Source: Buttiauxella massiliensis (GTDB lineage: Bacteria; Pseudomonadota; Gammaproteobacteria; Enterobacterales; Enterobacteriaceae). Taken from it: DNA of 64,000 nucleotides. The position numbers were made by a program, and so were the translations under genes. Positions 17,803 through 27,156 of this stretch are shown one piece after another. The stretch covers positions 92,101 to 156,100 of the forward strand of contig NZ_LR722657.1 of NCBI RefSeq assembly GCF_902500225.1, read 5' to 3'. The notes beneath the pieces are model-generated. The model worked only from the letters and a program-made list of their open reading frames with translations. It was not told where the DNA came from and did no database searches. Position 1 is the first letter of the stretch, and each line of letters begins with the position of its first letter.

Positions 17803-19169
17803 TGAACATTATCAATATCGCTTTTTCGGGCGCGCAGGCTGCGCGGCAGGGCATGAGTACCACGTCAATGAACGTGGCAAACTACCTTACGCCGGGTTAT
17901 AGCCGTCAGGGCATTATCCAAAGTGCCATCGGCACCAACGGCGACAGTTTCTCCGCCGGCAACGGGGTGCGTGTCGATAGCATTCGCCGTATCTCCGATC
18001 AGTATCTGGTCAATCAGGTCTGGCATAGCAACACGCGTGCGGAATATTACGACGCCGGGCAGAAATATTTAGGGGCGCTGGAAAGCGTCATTGGCACTGA
18101 CAGCACTAGTCTGGGCGGTGGGCTGGACAAATTTTTCGCCGCACTGAATGCGTTAACCACGCAGCCAGATTCACCTGCGTTGCGCCAACAATTGCTTAAT
18201 GAAGGCCAGTCTCTGGCGACGCGTTTTAACAACGTCGACAGTTTCATCAGCAGCCAGAAAGTGTCTATTAACACCCAGCGTGATGCGCTGGTTGGTAACG
18301 TCAATGTGCTCAGTAAAAACATCGCCAGTTACAACCAGCAAATCGCCGATCAGGAAGCGACGGGCGGCAATGCCAGCGTTTTGCGTGACCAGCGTGATGA
18401 ACTGGTAAAAGAGCTGAGCAGCATGGTTAGCGTGAAAGTTTCTGAGGATGCATCCGGCCGCTACAACGTTTCTTTAAACGATGGCCAACCGTTGGTGAAT
18501 GGTCGCAATTTCGGGCAGCTCAAATCCACCATGAACCAGCAAGGTGAGCCGGAAGTTTCGCTAGAATTTCTTAATACTACTTTCGGTGTTTCTTCGGCTA
18601 TCGGCGGGCAGTTAGGTGCACTCAATGACTACGAGCACGGCACGCTGAAAACCATGCAAAGCGCGGTGCGTGATATGGCTGAGCAATTTGCTAAAGAGTT
18701 CAATGCACAGTTGGAGGACGGTTTTGACTTGAATGGTGTGGTGGGTAAGCCGCTGTTTGTCTTTGATCTCACCAGCGGTAAAGGCATGTTGCAGATGAGC
18801 GACCTGAAAGCGGATGAGCTGGCGCTGTCAGACAAAGCCGATGAAAGTGGCAATGGTAACAACCTGAAAGCGCTTATCGAGCTTAAGAACAAAAAAATTG
18901 CCATCGGCAATATGGGCAATATGAGCGTCAACGAAGCCGCTGCGGCGATTATCAGCACCGTGGGAATTGCCAGCCGCCAGAATAAAACTGAGCTGGAGGC
19001 GGCGACAACCGTCTCATATCAGGCGCAAACACAGCGCGATAATCTGAGTGCGGTTAACCAGGATGAAGAGGCCATGAACCTCCAGGTTTATATGCAGGCC
19101 TATCAGTCCAACCTGAAAGTGATCGCCACCGGCAACCAGATTTTCAGCGATTTGCTGATGCTGTTCTGA
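17802..19169 (+). CDS. lfgK: LfgK (FlgK-like) hook-filament junction protein
   Basis: This is a 455-residue hook-associated protein 1. The N-terminal flagellar axial motif (ARQGMSTTSMNVANYLTPGY) and the C-terminal helix (NLQVYMQAYQSNLKVIATGN) are clear. It is shorter than E. coli FlgK (547), mainly in the middle, which is usual for lateral systems. It overlaps lfgJ by one base. Chaperone: LfgN. Confidence 0.94.
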   Translation: MNIINIAFSGAQAARQGMSTTSMNVANYLTPGYSRQGIIQSAIGTNGDSFSAGNGVRVDSIRRISDQYLVNQVWHSNTRAEYYDAGQKYLGALESVIGTDSTSLGGGLDKFFAALNALTTQPDSPALRQQLLNEGQSLATRFNNVDSFISSQKVSINTQRDALVGNVNVLSKNIASYNQQIADQEATGGNASVLRDQRDELVKELSSMVSVKVSEDASGRYNVSLNDGQPLVNGRNFGQLKSTMNQQGEPEVSLEFLNTTFGVSSAIGGQLGALNDYEHGTLKTMQSAVRDMAEQFAKEFNAQLEDGFDLNGVVGKPLFVFDLTSGKGMLQMSDLKADELALSDKADESGNGNNLKALIELKNKKIAIGNMGNMSVNEAAAAIISTVGIASRQNKTELEAATTVSYQAQTQRDNLSAVNQDEEAMNLQVYMQAYQSNLKVIATGNQIFSDLLMLF

Positions 19170-19190
19170 TAACAGAAAAAGGAATTTATC

Positions 19191-20099
19191 ATGCGTATCA
19201 GCAGTCTTTACCACTCGTCCGCCATGTTGCACCAGATGAATAACAACGGCGCGCGGCTGAGTAAATTAGTGGAACAAATGGCGACACAAAAGCGCGTCAA
19301 TGTGCCTTCAGACGACCCCGTTGCCAGCAGCCGTCTGGTGCAATTAAACCGTGAGCAGTCGGCAATCGACCAGTATCAAAGCAACATCTCGCGTTTGTCT
19401 GGCAACCTGTCGATTCAGGAATCCCACGTCACCGCGATGAGTGACCAACTGCTGGCGTTGAGCGACAAACTGTTGGCGGCCAGCAATGACACCTATAGCG
19501 AAAAAGATATGGCAGGGTTTTCAGCTGAAATATCTCAAATGCTCGAATCGCTGGTGTCCTCGATGAATGCTAAAAATGAAGACGGGCACTACATTTTTGC
19601 AGGCACCAAAACCAATACCCATCCGGTGGTTTTTGATAGCACAACTGGGACTTACAGTTACGCCGGGAACGATGCAACGCGTTCAACTACGGTGGCAAAT
19701 GGCATTGAGATTGCGGAAAACACCAGCATCAGCAAAGCTTTTTCTGGCAGCGACAACGATCTTAGCATGCTGAACTTGCTTAAAAGCGTGAGCGGCAAAA
19801 TGGCAACGCCAGGCGTGGATTACAAGGACGATTTAAAGTTGTTGCTGGGTGAAACAAAAGCTGCCAGCGATAAGATAGCCGGGGTTTATACCGACTTGGG
19901 TGGCAAACAAAACCGCTTGTCGCTTATAGATGATGCTCATTCCGATATCAAAATTTCCCATGGACAGGTCATTCAGGAGCTATCGTCAGTTGATGCCGCT
20001 ACCAGCTACGTCAATATTCAGCTCTACACGCAGGCGGTTCAGGCGTCGAACAAATCGTTCATGATGATAAGCCAACTTTCCCTCTTTAATCAGATGTAA
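19191..20099 (+). CDS. lfgL: LfgL (FlgL-like) hook-filament junction protein
   Basis: This 302-residue hook-associated protein 3 starts with MRISSLYHSSAMLHQMNNN and has the flagellin-like N-terminal helix with the KRVNVPSDDPVASSRLVQLN motif. The C-terminal helix resembles flagellin. It links LfgK to the LafA filament. The length is close to E. coli FlgL (317). Confidence 0.94.
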   Translation: MRISSLYHSSAMLHQMNNNGARLSKLVEQMATQKRVNVPSDDPVASSRLVQLNREQSAIDQYQSNISRLSGNLSIQESHVTAMSDQLLALSDKLLAASNDTYSEKDMAGFSAEISQMLESLVSSMNAKNEDGHYIFAGTKTNTHPVVFDSTTGTYSYAGNDATRSTTVANGIEIAENTSISKAFSGSDNDLSMLNLLKSVSGKMATPGVDYKDDLKLLLGETKAASDKIAGVYTDLGGKQNRLSLIDDAHSDIKISHGQVIQELSSVDAATSYVNIQLYTQAVQASNKSFMMISQLSLFNQM

Positions 20100-20104
20100 T
20101 CATT

Positions 20105-21142
20105 ATGCAGGTTGGATTAAACCAGGCAGGACTTCCTTTAGCGACGCCTTCGAAAATGACTCCTTCGAACCTTGGGGGAGTGAAACAGAACGCGGCGGTG
20201 GCAAAGCAGGCACAGCCGCGTGCACGAAATACTGATAACCGGTTCCCGGAATCACCGCTCATTTCTACACGCCCGCTGCGTTATAACGTGCAGCTTAATC
20301 AGCAACTGACGTCAGTCCAGCAGGCGGATAATTATTTATCGCAGGTTGAAAGCCAACTCTTACAGCTGCGTTATGCGGTTGGCCATGGCTTACTGCGTGG
20401 GGATGCCACAAACGACGCTGCCCGTTCCCTTTCTGCACTCTTGAGTCAACGCCCGGATCTAACGGCGGGCACTGTCGACAGGCATCTGGAGGTTGACCCA
20501 GAGCAGACCGCGCAGGTGCATTTTACGCTGCCAGCGGCTGGGCGAATTTTGCAAAATGATGAAAGCGAAACGCTGATTTTCTCGCTTGCCGGACAGCGCA
20601 GAGAAATGGTGGCGGTATCCCTCGAGGCAGGTGCCACACCTCGTCAGAATGTGATGCGGTTAAACCAAGGGCTGGGGCGATTTGGTATTCATGCAAGCTT
20701 AGATAAGCAACAGTCGTTGGCATTTAGCGTGGATGAAAAAAACTGGCCGCAGGTCAGTAGCCAGTTAAGCGTGCGTGGGGAAGGAAAGCGCTTTTCCGCC
20801 AATGAATTCACTGCGCTGTTGGCTCGCCCGGAACCAGCCGTGACCGATACGCTCAGCCAGTTGGCACAACAACCTGCGCTGATGCGTGAGTATCAAGGGG
20901 AGGTTCAGCAAGCGCTGGAACAAGTCACTCAGCAGCGCGGCCAGTTGTACAACCACCAGGATAATGTGCGCCGAAGAATCAATGAGATGGCGACGCAATA
21001 CCGCCCTACGGAAGCGTTGGAACATGCCCGCGCGCTGCGTGTGCATTTACAAAATAGTGACCAGGATTATGCCGCAACTGCCAGAGCGTTAGGCGCACAG
21101 GCAAATTTGCGACAGGGTACGGTCAGCAATTTACTGCGTTAA
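20105..21142 (+). CDS. lafW: LafW, putative hook-associated protein of Flag-2
   Basis: This 345-residue protein directly follows lfgL (5 bases) and takes the place where Flag-2 loci carry lafW. It has no counterpart in the primary flagellar system. It is Gln-rich and helical, and the C-terminal part (about residues 245-300) resembles an axial or coiled-coil region. I assign it by position and general character; its precise role is not known to me. Its stop overlaps the stop of the convergent gene on the other strand by three bases, and no terminator is visible. Confidence 0.75.
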   Translation: MQVGLNQAGLPLATPSKMTPSNLGGVKQNAAVAKQAQPRARNTDNRFPESPLISTRPLRYNVQLNQQLTSVQQADNYLSQVESQLLQLRYAVGHGLLRGDATNDAARSLSALLSQRPDLTAGTVDRHLEVDPEQTAQVHFTLPAAGRILQNDESETLIFSLAGQRREMVAVSLEAGATPRQNVMRLNQGLGRFGIHASLDKQQSLAFSVDEKNWPQVSSQLSVRGEGKRFSANEFTALLARPEPAVTDTLSQLAQQPALMREYQGEVQQALEQVTQQRGQLYNHQDNVRRRINEMATQYRPTEALEHARALRVHLQNSDQDYAATARALGAQANLRQGTVSNLLR

Positions 21143-21618
21143 TGAGTAATCAGGTCACTCAGCGGAAACAAAAACATCATCCCACTTTGCCCAATGACTA
21201 ACGGTTTTTTGTTCACGGTCATTGGGTAAACCCACACCACGTTATGACGCAGGAAGTCGATAAAACTGAAAATCAGTTTGTGGTTTTCAGGGTTGCTATA
21301 ACGAATCGGGACGTAATCGTAAAACACCCGCCCACGCTTACGTATAACTTCATCAAGCTTGCCACGCAGTACAAACATCGCATCATCTTTGCGCGTTAAT
21401 GTGAACAGCAGTGCTTCATCCATATCCATAATCTGCGCCTGGTATACTTCGCGCTGATCGGACATTAAATCGTAAAAACCTATCTCCATCGTCCCTTTTA
21501 TCGGGGTAATTTTGGCCTTCGCCGAGCTGGCATGAAGGTGTGATATTCCGCCAAAAAACAGGGCAATCAGGATTGCGACCAGGCTGAGATTAAGATTTTT
21601 TACACGGTGCAATTTCAT
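21139..21618 (-). CDS. Periplasmic protein paired with LafZ (unknown function)
   Basis: This is a 159-residue protein with an N-terminal membrane or signal segment (NLSLVAILIALFFGGISHLH) followed by a periplasmic-type domain of about 125 residues. I do not recognise the family. Its start lies 29 bases inside the end of lafZ, so the two are co-translated. The arrangement (membrane-bound winged-helix regulator followed by a small periplasmic protein) is like ToxR-ToxS, which makes a role in protecting or modulating LafZ an inference worth testing. The 3' end meets the end of lafW. Confidence 0.7.
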   Translation of the reverse strand: MKLHRVKNLNLSLVAILIALFFGGISHLHASSAKAKITPIKGTMEIGFYDLMSDQREVYQAQIMDMDEALLFTLTRKDDAMFVLRGKLDEVIRKRGRVFYDYVPIRYSNPENHKLIFSFIDFLRHNVVWVYPMTVNKKPLVIGQSGMMFLFPLSDLITH

Positions 21619-22519
21619 TTAATTTTCGCTCGGTTTCGCCAAAAATGGTGTTAGTGAGTTTCTGGTTATCAACACGCCAGTGATAAAGCGTCATTGCCAG
21701 TTGCTGGTTTGCGCAGGTGGTTTCAATGGAGAAGGTATAATTAAGCACTTGCTCATCGGCCCGGTAATAAACAGTCATCCATGCATCGCGTGCAATAAGT
21801 TTTTGGTTCAGCATTTTCAGTGCGGAGTTGAATTTGAGGATGTCTTCATTGTTCATTTCATCCACGGCGGCGGCGATACGGAACACGCGGATATTGCTGT
21901 ACTGATTTTTCTGTTGCTCTTGAGCGACCATCTCGTCGCAACTCTTATGGAAAAATATTAACCAAACACTGAGCGTGAACATGCAAATCAATAATAAAAA
22001 TGACAGGATTTGCCATGGAGGCAAAGGGTAACGTCTGTGTTTCGCCACAGGTGCCGTAATATCTTCAGCCACTGGAATATTATTCGTTGGCGCTGTTTCT
22101 GCCATCTCCGACGGTATTAAGTATTTTGCTTCAGGTAAATTTGCTGTGTTTGAAACTGGTGTTGGCAAAGACGCAATGTCGGCTTCAGGTTCAATCAACT
22201 GGCAAAACTCAGAATCAAGCAAGTAGCCTTTTTTCGGAATCGTTTTGATTACCCGCTGCTGCTTACCGTCATCCTCAAGAGCTGCGCGCAAGGCATGGAT
22301 AGCATTCGACAAGCTGTTATCGCCAATAACCCTGCGTTCCCAGACCAGGCTGGTCAGTTCATTGCGCGATAACGTTTGCCCTGCATGCTCAATCAGACAG
22401 TCCAATAACTTAAGCTGATATTCACCGAGTCGACGGATTTCCCCGGACTGACGATGGACAATGGCGCTCGATGTGTAATCCAGCAACCAATTATTAACAG
22501 AATAGCGAGGTTTACTCAT
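21590..22519 (-). CDS. lafZ: LafZ, ToxR-like transmembrane transcription regulator
   Basis: This is a 309-residue regulator with an N-terminal OmpR/ToxR-type winged helix (about residues 15-105; motifs LKLLDCLIEHAGQTLSRNEL and DNSLSNAIHALRAALEDD, and KTIPKKGYLL). A Pro-rich linker follows, then one membrane segment near 170-195 (WQILSFLLLICMFTLSVWLI) and a periplasmic domain of about 115 residues. Such proteins bind DNA from the membrane in response to periplasmic signals. It lies next to, and divergent from, the flagellin gene lafA, the likely target. Position and layout match LafZ of Flag-2 loci. Confidence 0.85.
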   Translation of the reverse strand: MSKPRYSVNNWLLDYTSSAIVHRQSGEIRRLGEYQLKLLDCLIEHAGQTLSRNELTSLVWERRVIGDNSLSNAIHALRAALEDDGKQQRVIKTIPKKGYLLDSEFCQLIEPEADIASLPTPVSNTANLPEAKYLIPSEMAETAPTNNIPVAEDITAPVAKHRRYPLPPWQILSFLLLICMFTLSVWLIFFHKSCDEMVAQEQQKNQYSNIRVFRIAAAVDEMNNEDILKFNSALKMLNQKLIARDAWMTVYYRADEQVLNYTFSIETTCANQQLAMTLYHWRVDNQKLTNTIFGETERKLNEIAPCKKS

Positions 22520-23061
22520 AAGTTTTAAAATTTCAGGTGTGCTATATCAATTACAAATAGACAAAAAAACAGGTTTAATTACTTGTTTTTTTGGGATTGT
22601 TATAGTGGTTATGGCTGATGTATCTGATTTTATAATAGTAAAAATTTTCAATTATTTAGAATGGTGGTGCTTTTGTGTGGCTATTATATTTGATGTTGTA
22701 AAAATATGCATTAAAATAAAAATTCATTTAAATACAGTTGGTTGCATGTGAGGCTTGATGTAACGACTATCTGTTAAATAAAGTCGTCAAATTGGTATAA
22801 TTTATACATTATTTTATTAATTAGGGTTTAAGTCTGCATGCAAATTTGTCGCATTGTTATATCTAATGCATTCTCATTAACAATGTCCATTTTTGCGGAA
22901 ATTATTCTTTCGGTTTTCACTCATTCGCCGATCAGATGAAAAGATAAAATTTTCATATGAATATTTTTTCATTGGCGTTTAATTTCTCGATCAAACGTGT
23001 CGTTTTCTCTTAGTACACAGGCAAACACTGCCTAAAAACATAATCCTCAAGGAGAGAACAA
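22520..23061. promoter_or_regulatory. AT-rich divergent region between lafZ and lafA
   Basis: These are 542 bases of very AT-rich DNA. One small hydrophobic open frame (22539-22751) has no ribosome binding site and looks like chance. The region should carry the lafZ promoter, the lafA promoter with a long leader, and binding sites for LafZ. Apart from the possible sigma-28 site noted separately, I see no clear motif. Confidence 0.5.
22908..22934 (+). promoter_or_regulatory. Possible sigma-28 promoter of lafA
   Basis: GCCGATCA at 22927-22934 matches the FliA-type -10 (GCCGATAA) at seven of eight bases. Eleven bases upstream lies TTTCGGTT, a poor match to the -35 element. It is 128 bases before the lafA start, so the leader would be long. 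LafS is the expected sigma factor. Confidence 0.4.
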
Positions 23062-23892
23062 ATGGCACTTTCAATTTTCACCAGCGGCGCGGCAATGTCT
23101 TCCACCAACGCTCTGAACAAATCTAACAGCATCCTGTCCACAGCGATGGAACGTCTGGGTACCGGTAAACGCATTAACTCTGCGGCTGATGATGCGGCTG
23201 GTCTGCAAATTGCCACCCGTCTTCAGGGCCAGGTTAACGGTATGGGTGTTGCCCAGCGTAACGTGGCCGATGCGACCGCGATGCTGCAAACCGCTGAAGG
23301 CGCATTCGATGAAGTTAGCAACATTATGTATCGCATGAAAGACCTCGCCACTCAGGCCGCAAGTGATACAAACTCTGCAGAAGATCGCGAAGCGATGACA
23401 GCTGAGATGACAGAGTTAACAGCTGAACTGACAAGCATTATGGATAATACCCGCTTTGGTCAAAGGGAATTATTTGGTGCTGATGGTCTGGAAATCGCAT
23501 TGACTTTCCAGATTGGTTCTAGTGCAGATGAGCAGTTAACTCTTGATATCTCAGGTGATCTTGGTACAGCTAAAACTGCTGCGACCACTGCGTATGACAT
23601 AGATAGTGCGACTGCTGCGGCAACTTCAATTACATCACTTGAAACTGCGCTGGGTGATGTAGGTAAAGTTCGTTCTGCGCTGGGTGCCAATATTAACCGC
23701 TTAGGCCACACATCTGCCAACCTGTCTAACATGAAAGACAACACTACTCTGGCATTGGGCAATATCCGTGATGCAGACTTCGCCACCGAAGCGACTAATA
23801 TGACCCGCAACCAGATGCTGGCGCAGACCAGTATGTCGATGCTCAAACAGGCGAACAGCATGTCCGGCATGGTAATGTCGCTGCTGGGTTAA
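23062..23892 (+). CDS. lafA: LafA, lateral flagellin
   Basis: This 276-residue flagellin has the conserved N-terminal D0/D1 helices (ERLGTGKRINSAADDAAGLQ) and C-terminal helices (ATNMTRNQMLAQTSMSMLKQ, ending in MSLLG). The middle is very short, so the outer D2/D3 domains are essentially lacking, as in many lateral flagellins. A strong AAGGAGAG site precedes the ATG. It stands alone as a transcription unit, with a strong terminator right after it. Export needs the chaperone LafC. Confidence 0.96.
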   Translation: MALSIFTSGAAMSSTNALNKSNSILSTAMERLGTGKRINSAADDAAGLQIATRLQGQVNGMGVAQRNVADATAMLQTAEGAFDEVSNIMYRMKDLATQAASDTNSAEDREAMTAEMTELTAELTSIMDNTRFGQRELFGADGLEIALTFQIGSSADEQLTLDISGDLGTAKTAATTAYDIDSATAAATSITSLETALGDVGKVRSALGANINRLGHTSANLSNMKDNTTLALGNIRDADFATEATNMTRNQMLAQTSMSMLKQANSMSGMVMSLLG

Positions 23893-23904
23893 TCCCTTCT
23901 TGTG

Positions 23905-23933
23905 AAAAACACCGCCGCGGCGGTGTTTTTTTT
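23905..23933 (+). terminator. Rho-independent terminator after lafA
   Basis: There is a GC-rich perfect stem (AACACCGCC with GGCGGTGTT, two-base loop) followed by eight T's, thirteen bases after the lafA stop. It separates the flagellin gene from the lafB operon. Confidence 0.92.
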
Positions 23934-24004
23934 CCGCTTCCGCTAAGGCGGAAGGTGATTTTCCCATCTGTTTATAACCTACTGAATTTAATTAATATAA
24001 AAGT

Positions 24005-24020
24005 TGGCATAACTATTGCT
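24005..24020 (+). promoter_or_regulatory. Sigma-54 (-24/-12) promoter of the lafB operon
   Basis: TGGCATAACTATTGCT matches the sigma-54 consensus with one change (T for C at the end of the -24 box) and correct spacing. It lies 42 bases before the lafB start, so lafBCDEFS and probably lafTU would be under LafK control. Confidence 0.82.
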
Positions 24021-24061
24021 ATTACTAGCCTCAGGACATAGCAGTATGCCAGGGAGGAAGG

Positions 24062-25366
24062 ATGACCGATTTTAGCAGTATTGACCCGCAGTCAATGGCG
24101 ACCCAGCTCGCCGGCTTTGACGTGCAGACCCTGCAAAGCCAGCTGAAAACGCAAAAAGCGCGTTTAACCGCGCAGCAAAATGCCCTCAAAGCGCTGAAAA
24201 GTGGCCTGACGGATTTTCGCACCTCGCTGACTAACCTCAATAAAACTACCAGTGGGATGCTGAAAACCAGCGCCAGCATGAGCGTTGAAAATATGGTTAA
24301 AGCGACCACCACCTCCGATGCGCGCAAAGGCACCTATAACCTGTTTATTGAGCGGCTGGCTTCTTCACATCAGCTGGCCTATGACGGACTTAAAGATAGT
24401 GACGTCAAAGATGCAACCGGCACCATGACCATTGGTGTTAACGGTAAGTCTATTGATATCGATATGGATGGTATTGATAGCCTGGCAGGCCTGGCTAAAG
24501 CGATTAACGGTATGGATGACAACCCGGGCGTTACTGCCTCGCTGGTCCGCACCGGCGGTGAAGTGCGCTTAATGCTCAGCAGTGATAAAAGCGGTGAGGA
24601 AAATGCGATTACGCTAAGTGGTGGCCCCTCCGCAATGAGTAGCGTTGTGAGAACCATATCGGCAGCTCAGGATGCCAAAGTCTGGCTCGGTGACCAGAAC
24701 GGCGGGATGCTAATAACCAATAGCACCAATACGTTGACCGATTTGATAGACGGCGTGACCCTCGAATTAAATCAGACCCATAAAGCAGGCGACGCGCCAC
24801 TGCGTATTAATGTCGGTGTTGATACCACCGAAACCCAGAACCAGGTTAATAGCTTCATTGAGGCTTACAATAAACTGATTGGAACGCTCGGCTCGTTAAC
24901 CGCTTCTGGTTCCAGCAGTACTGAGCGCGGTGCCTTTGCTGGCGATGCCAGCATCAGCGGGTTGCGTCGCGAATTAAACGATATGCTACGCACCTCTATT
25001 GATGGCCTCGATATTACCCAGTTTGGCCTCACGGCAGATAAAGACGGCAAGCTCACGCTCGACAGCGACAAGCTTAAAGAAAAGCTGACTGACGACCCCG
25101 GCAAGCTTAATGCGCTGTTTAACGGTAGCAATGGTCTGTTGCGCAAAATGGATAAATCCATGGATAGGCTTCTTAGCTCGGCCACTGGCGATATCAAAAA
25201 CCGTGAAGAGACCAACCGCCGCCGTGAAAACGAATTAAGCGATCGCAGCGACAAAATCAGTACCCGTTATGACACTGCCTATAACCGCTATTTGCAGCAG
25301 TTCACCCGGATGCAGAGCGTGTTACAGCAGATGAACAACACCGCCAGTATGTTTGGCTTAGTCTAA
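24062..25366 (+). CDS. lafB: LafB (FliD-like) filament cap protein
   Basis: This is a 434-residue FliD family protein. The N-terminal part (residues 1-95) has the coiled-coil motif (QTLQSQLKTQKARLTAQQNA) and the C-terminus the usual long helix region (RYDTAYNRYLQQFTRMQSVL and QQMNNTASMFG). It sits at the filament tip and guides flagellin folding. It is preceded by AGGGAGGAAGG. It starts the late operon. Confidence 0.95.
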   Translation: MTDFSSIDPQSMATQLAGFDVQTLQSQLKTQKARLTAQQNALKALKSGLTDFRTSLTNLNKTTSGMLKTSASMSVENMVKATTTSDARKGTYNLFIERLASSHQLAYDGLKDSDVKDATGTMTIGVNGKSIDIDMDGIDSLAGLAKAINGMDDNPGVTASLVRTGGEVRLMLSSDKSGEENAITLSGGPSAMSSVVRTISAAQDAKVWLGDQNGGMLITNSTNTLTDLIDGVTLELNQTHKAGDAPLRINVGVDTTETQNQVNSFIEAYNKLIGTLGSLTASGSSSTERGAFAGDASISGLRRELNDMLRTSIDGLDITQFGLTADKDGKLTLDSDKLKEKLTDDPGKLNALFNGSNGLLRKMDKSMDRLLSSATGDIKNREETNRRRENELSDRSDKISTRYDTAYNRYLQQFTRMQSVLQQMNNTASMFGLV

Positions 25367-25380
25367 GGAAGGAGAAGGAC

Positions 25381-25776
25381 ATGTACGGAAACACCCAAGA
25401 AGGATATGGCGAGTATTACCAGTCTGATATGGCGGCACAGGTGGCTGCGGCAACGCCACATCAACTGGTGCTGATGCTCTTTAACGGCTTAACCGATGAG
25501 CTGGTGCGCGCCAAAAGCCATATCGAAGCAAAACGCTACGAGCGCAAAGCCCAAAGCATCAATAAATGCATCGATATTCTCAATGCCTTGACCAGCGCAC
25601 TGGACTACGAGAAAGGCGGTGAGCTGGCAAAGAACCTCGCGAATTTGTACGACTACTGCGTTTATCGCTTATACGACGGTAGCAATAATCTCTCTGTTTC
25701 TGCCATTGAAGAAGTTGAAACCATCCTCGGCGAATTACGCGAAGGCTGGGAAGAAATGGGTAAACGCCATGGATGA
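25381..25776 (+). CDS. lafC: LafC (FliS-like) flagellin chaperone
   Basis: This 131-residue protein matches FliS in length and motif (AAATPHQLVLMLFNGLTDEL, then KCIDILNALTSALDYEKGGE and LYDYCVYRL). It binds the flagellin C-terminus and prevents early polymerisation. It lies 14 bases after lafB and overlaps lafD by 8 bases. Confidence 0.95.
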   Translation: MYGNTQEGYGEYYQSDMAAQVAAATPHQLVLMLFNGLTDELVRAKSHIEAKRYERKAQSINKCIDILNALTSALDYEKGGELAKNLANLYDYCVYRLYDGSNNLSVSAIEEVETILGELREGWEEMGKRHG

Positions 25777-26092
25777 TTTGCAATTAATTGACTGGCAGAC
25801 GCGAGCACTTGCGGCAGCAGGTAAGCGCCAGGATTGGGAAAAAATCCAGCAGCTCGATAGCGATATCGCAGCCCTGCTGTGCAGTTTGCATGGCCGTGAA
25901 ATTAGCCAACATAAACGCGAAGCGCTAAACAAACTCCAGCAAGTTCATCAGCAGGTGCACCAATTAGTGCGCCAGAAACGCGATGAACTGAGTAAAGAAA
26001 TGACCCAGCAGCGCAATCAGCGCGAAGGGGCACTTTCTTACGCACAGTTCATGGATAGAGAGTTGGATGAGGGGCTGGTCGTCAATGAGTGA
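25769..26092 (+). CDS. lafD: LafD (FliT-like) export chaperone
   Basis: This 107-residue, charged, helical protein stands where FliT follows FliS. It should bind the cap protein LafB. The ATG at 25769 overlaps the end of lafC; upstream in-frame codons lie inside lafC and are unlikely to be used. Sequence similarity to FliT is weak, so the call is mostly by position, size and helical character. Confidence 0.78.
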   Translation: MDDLQLIDWQTRALAAAGKRQDWEKIQQLDSDIAALLCSLHGREISQHKREALNKLQQVHQQVHQLVRQKRDELSKEMTQQRNQREGALSYAQFMDRELDEGLVVNE

Positions 26093-27140
26093 TTTTCTCG
26101 CATACACGGCATCGGACTCGAGCGGCTTACTCCCGCAGACTGCACACCCGCAGACGTTGCTGGCTCCGGCAACAGCTGCTTTGTTGGAAGTCGATGAGAC
26201 GCAGGACGTTAATGCTGGCGAGATGTTATTTGAAGAACTGCTGTTAGCCACCAGTTCGGTTTCCATTGCCACGGACGAAGAAGTGGTTCAGCCGCAAGAA
26301 GCCAGCACGCTGGATGAGGTGCTGGCTGAATTACCGGATGAGCAAGTGGAGCAGATGGCTCAGCAATTTTTGGCGTCTTTGGTCAACCGCGAAGTGCCGA
26401 TGCTGATGACTACGACAGCAGCCGTATTGCCAGTCGCCGCAGAACAACCAGTTGCTCGCCCGCTGAATGTCCAAATACAAACGGATAAAGCCGAGCCTGC
26501 TGCAATAGAAATGCAGCCTACGGCACACACGGCTGATGCACAAAACCGGCATGTTCGAGTTGCTTCGACGCAGCCTGCAGAAATTGTTTTGCCTAAAAAA
26601 GCCTTCTCCCCCGCAACGGCAGAAACGCTGCGCCTGGCGGGGCTGAATACGGCACCTGCGGCCAATATTCCGGTTATTTCAGCTGGGCAACCGCAGGCCC
26701 AGGTTAATGCACCGATGCGTGCTGATGGCAGTGGCCAGGCTTTGTCTGCGCAACTGCAACATGCGTTAGGCGAGCGCCTGAATCTGCAAATTAATAACCA
26801 GATTCAGCACGCGACAATTCGTCTTGATCCGCCTGACATGGGGCGCATCGAGATTGTGGTGCAGATTGAAGCCGGGAAAATTCAGGTGCAGATCAACGCC
26901 GGGCAAAGCGACGTTTATCGGGCACTACAGCAGGTGAGTAACGACCTGCGCCAGGCGTTGACGGAACAGCACTTTGTTGATGTTGACGTCCGTTTGTCGA
27001 ACCAGAACCAGCAGCAAAACCCAGGCCAACGTCAGCACCATGCTGGTCGTGAAAATGAACTCATTCTGGCAAATGAACAACCCGATACCGCGCGCGAGAC
27101 CCGAACGCGGGACGATAAATCTATTTTGATGACTGTATAA
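26085..27140 (+). CDS. lafE: LafE (FliK-like) hook-length control protein
   Basis: This is a 351-residue protein with a low-complexity Ala/Gln-rich N-terminal ruler (residues 1-220) and the conserved FliK C-terminal domain (about 225-310, with LNLQINNQIQHATIRLDPPD and MGRIEIVVQIEAGKIQVQIN). FliK measures the hook and switches export specificity. I chose the ATG at 26085, which overlaps lafD by 8 bases; an ATG at 26067 is in frame too. The tail is polar and Gln/Asn/Arg-rich. Confidence 0.9.
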   Translation: MSDFLAYTASDSSGLLPQTAHPQTLLAPATAALLEVDETQDVNAGEMLFEELLLATSSVSIATDEEVVQPQEASTLDEVLAELPDEQVEQMAQQFLASLVNREVPMLMTTTAAVLPVAAEQPVARPLNVQIQTDKAEPAAIEMQPTAHTADAQNRHVRVASTQPAEIVLPKKAFSPATAETLRLAGLNTAPAANIPVISAGQPQAQVNAPMRADGSGQALSAQLQHALGERLNLQINNQIQHATIRLDPPDMGRIEIVVQIEAGKIQVQINAGQSDVYRALQQVSNDLRQALTEQHFVDVDVRLSNQNQQQNPGQRQHHAGRENELILANEQPDTARETRTRDDKSILMTV

Positions 27141-27156
27141 GAAACTGAATAACTCT

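Noticed and set aside
22539..22751. 70-residue hydrophobic open frame upstream of lafA
   Set aside because: It lies in very AT-rich intergenic DNA, lacks a ribosome binding site and has an Ile/Lys/Phe bias as expected by chance.
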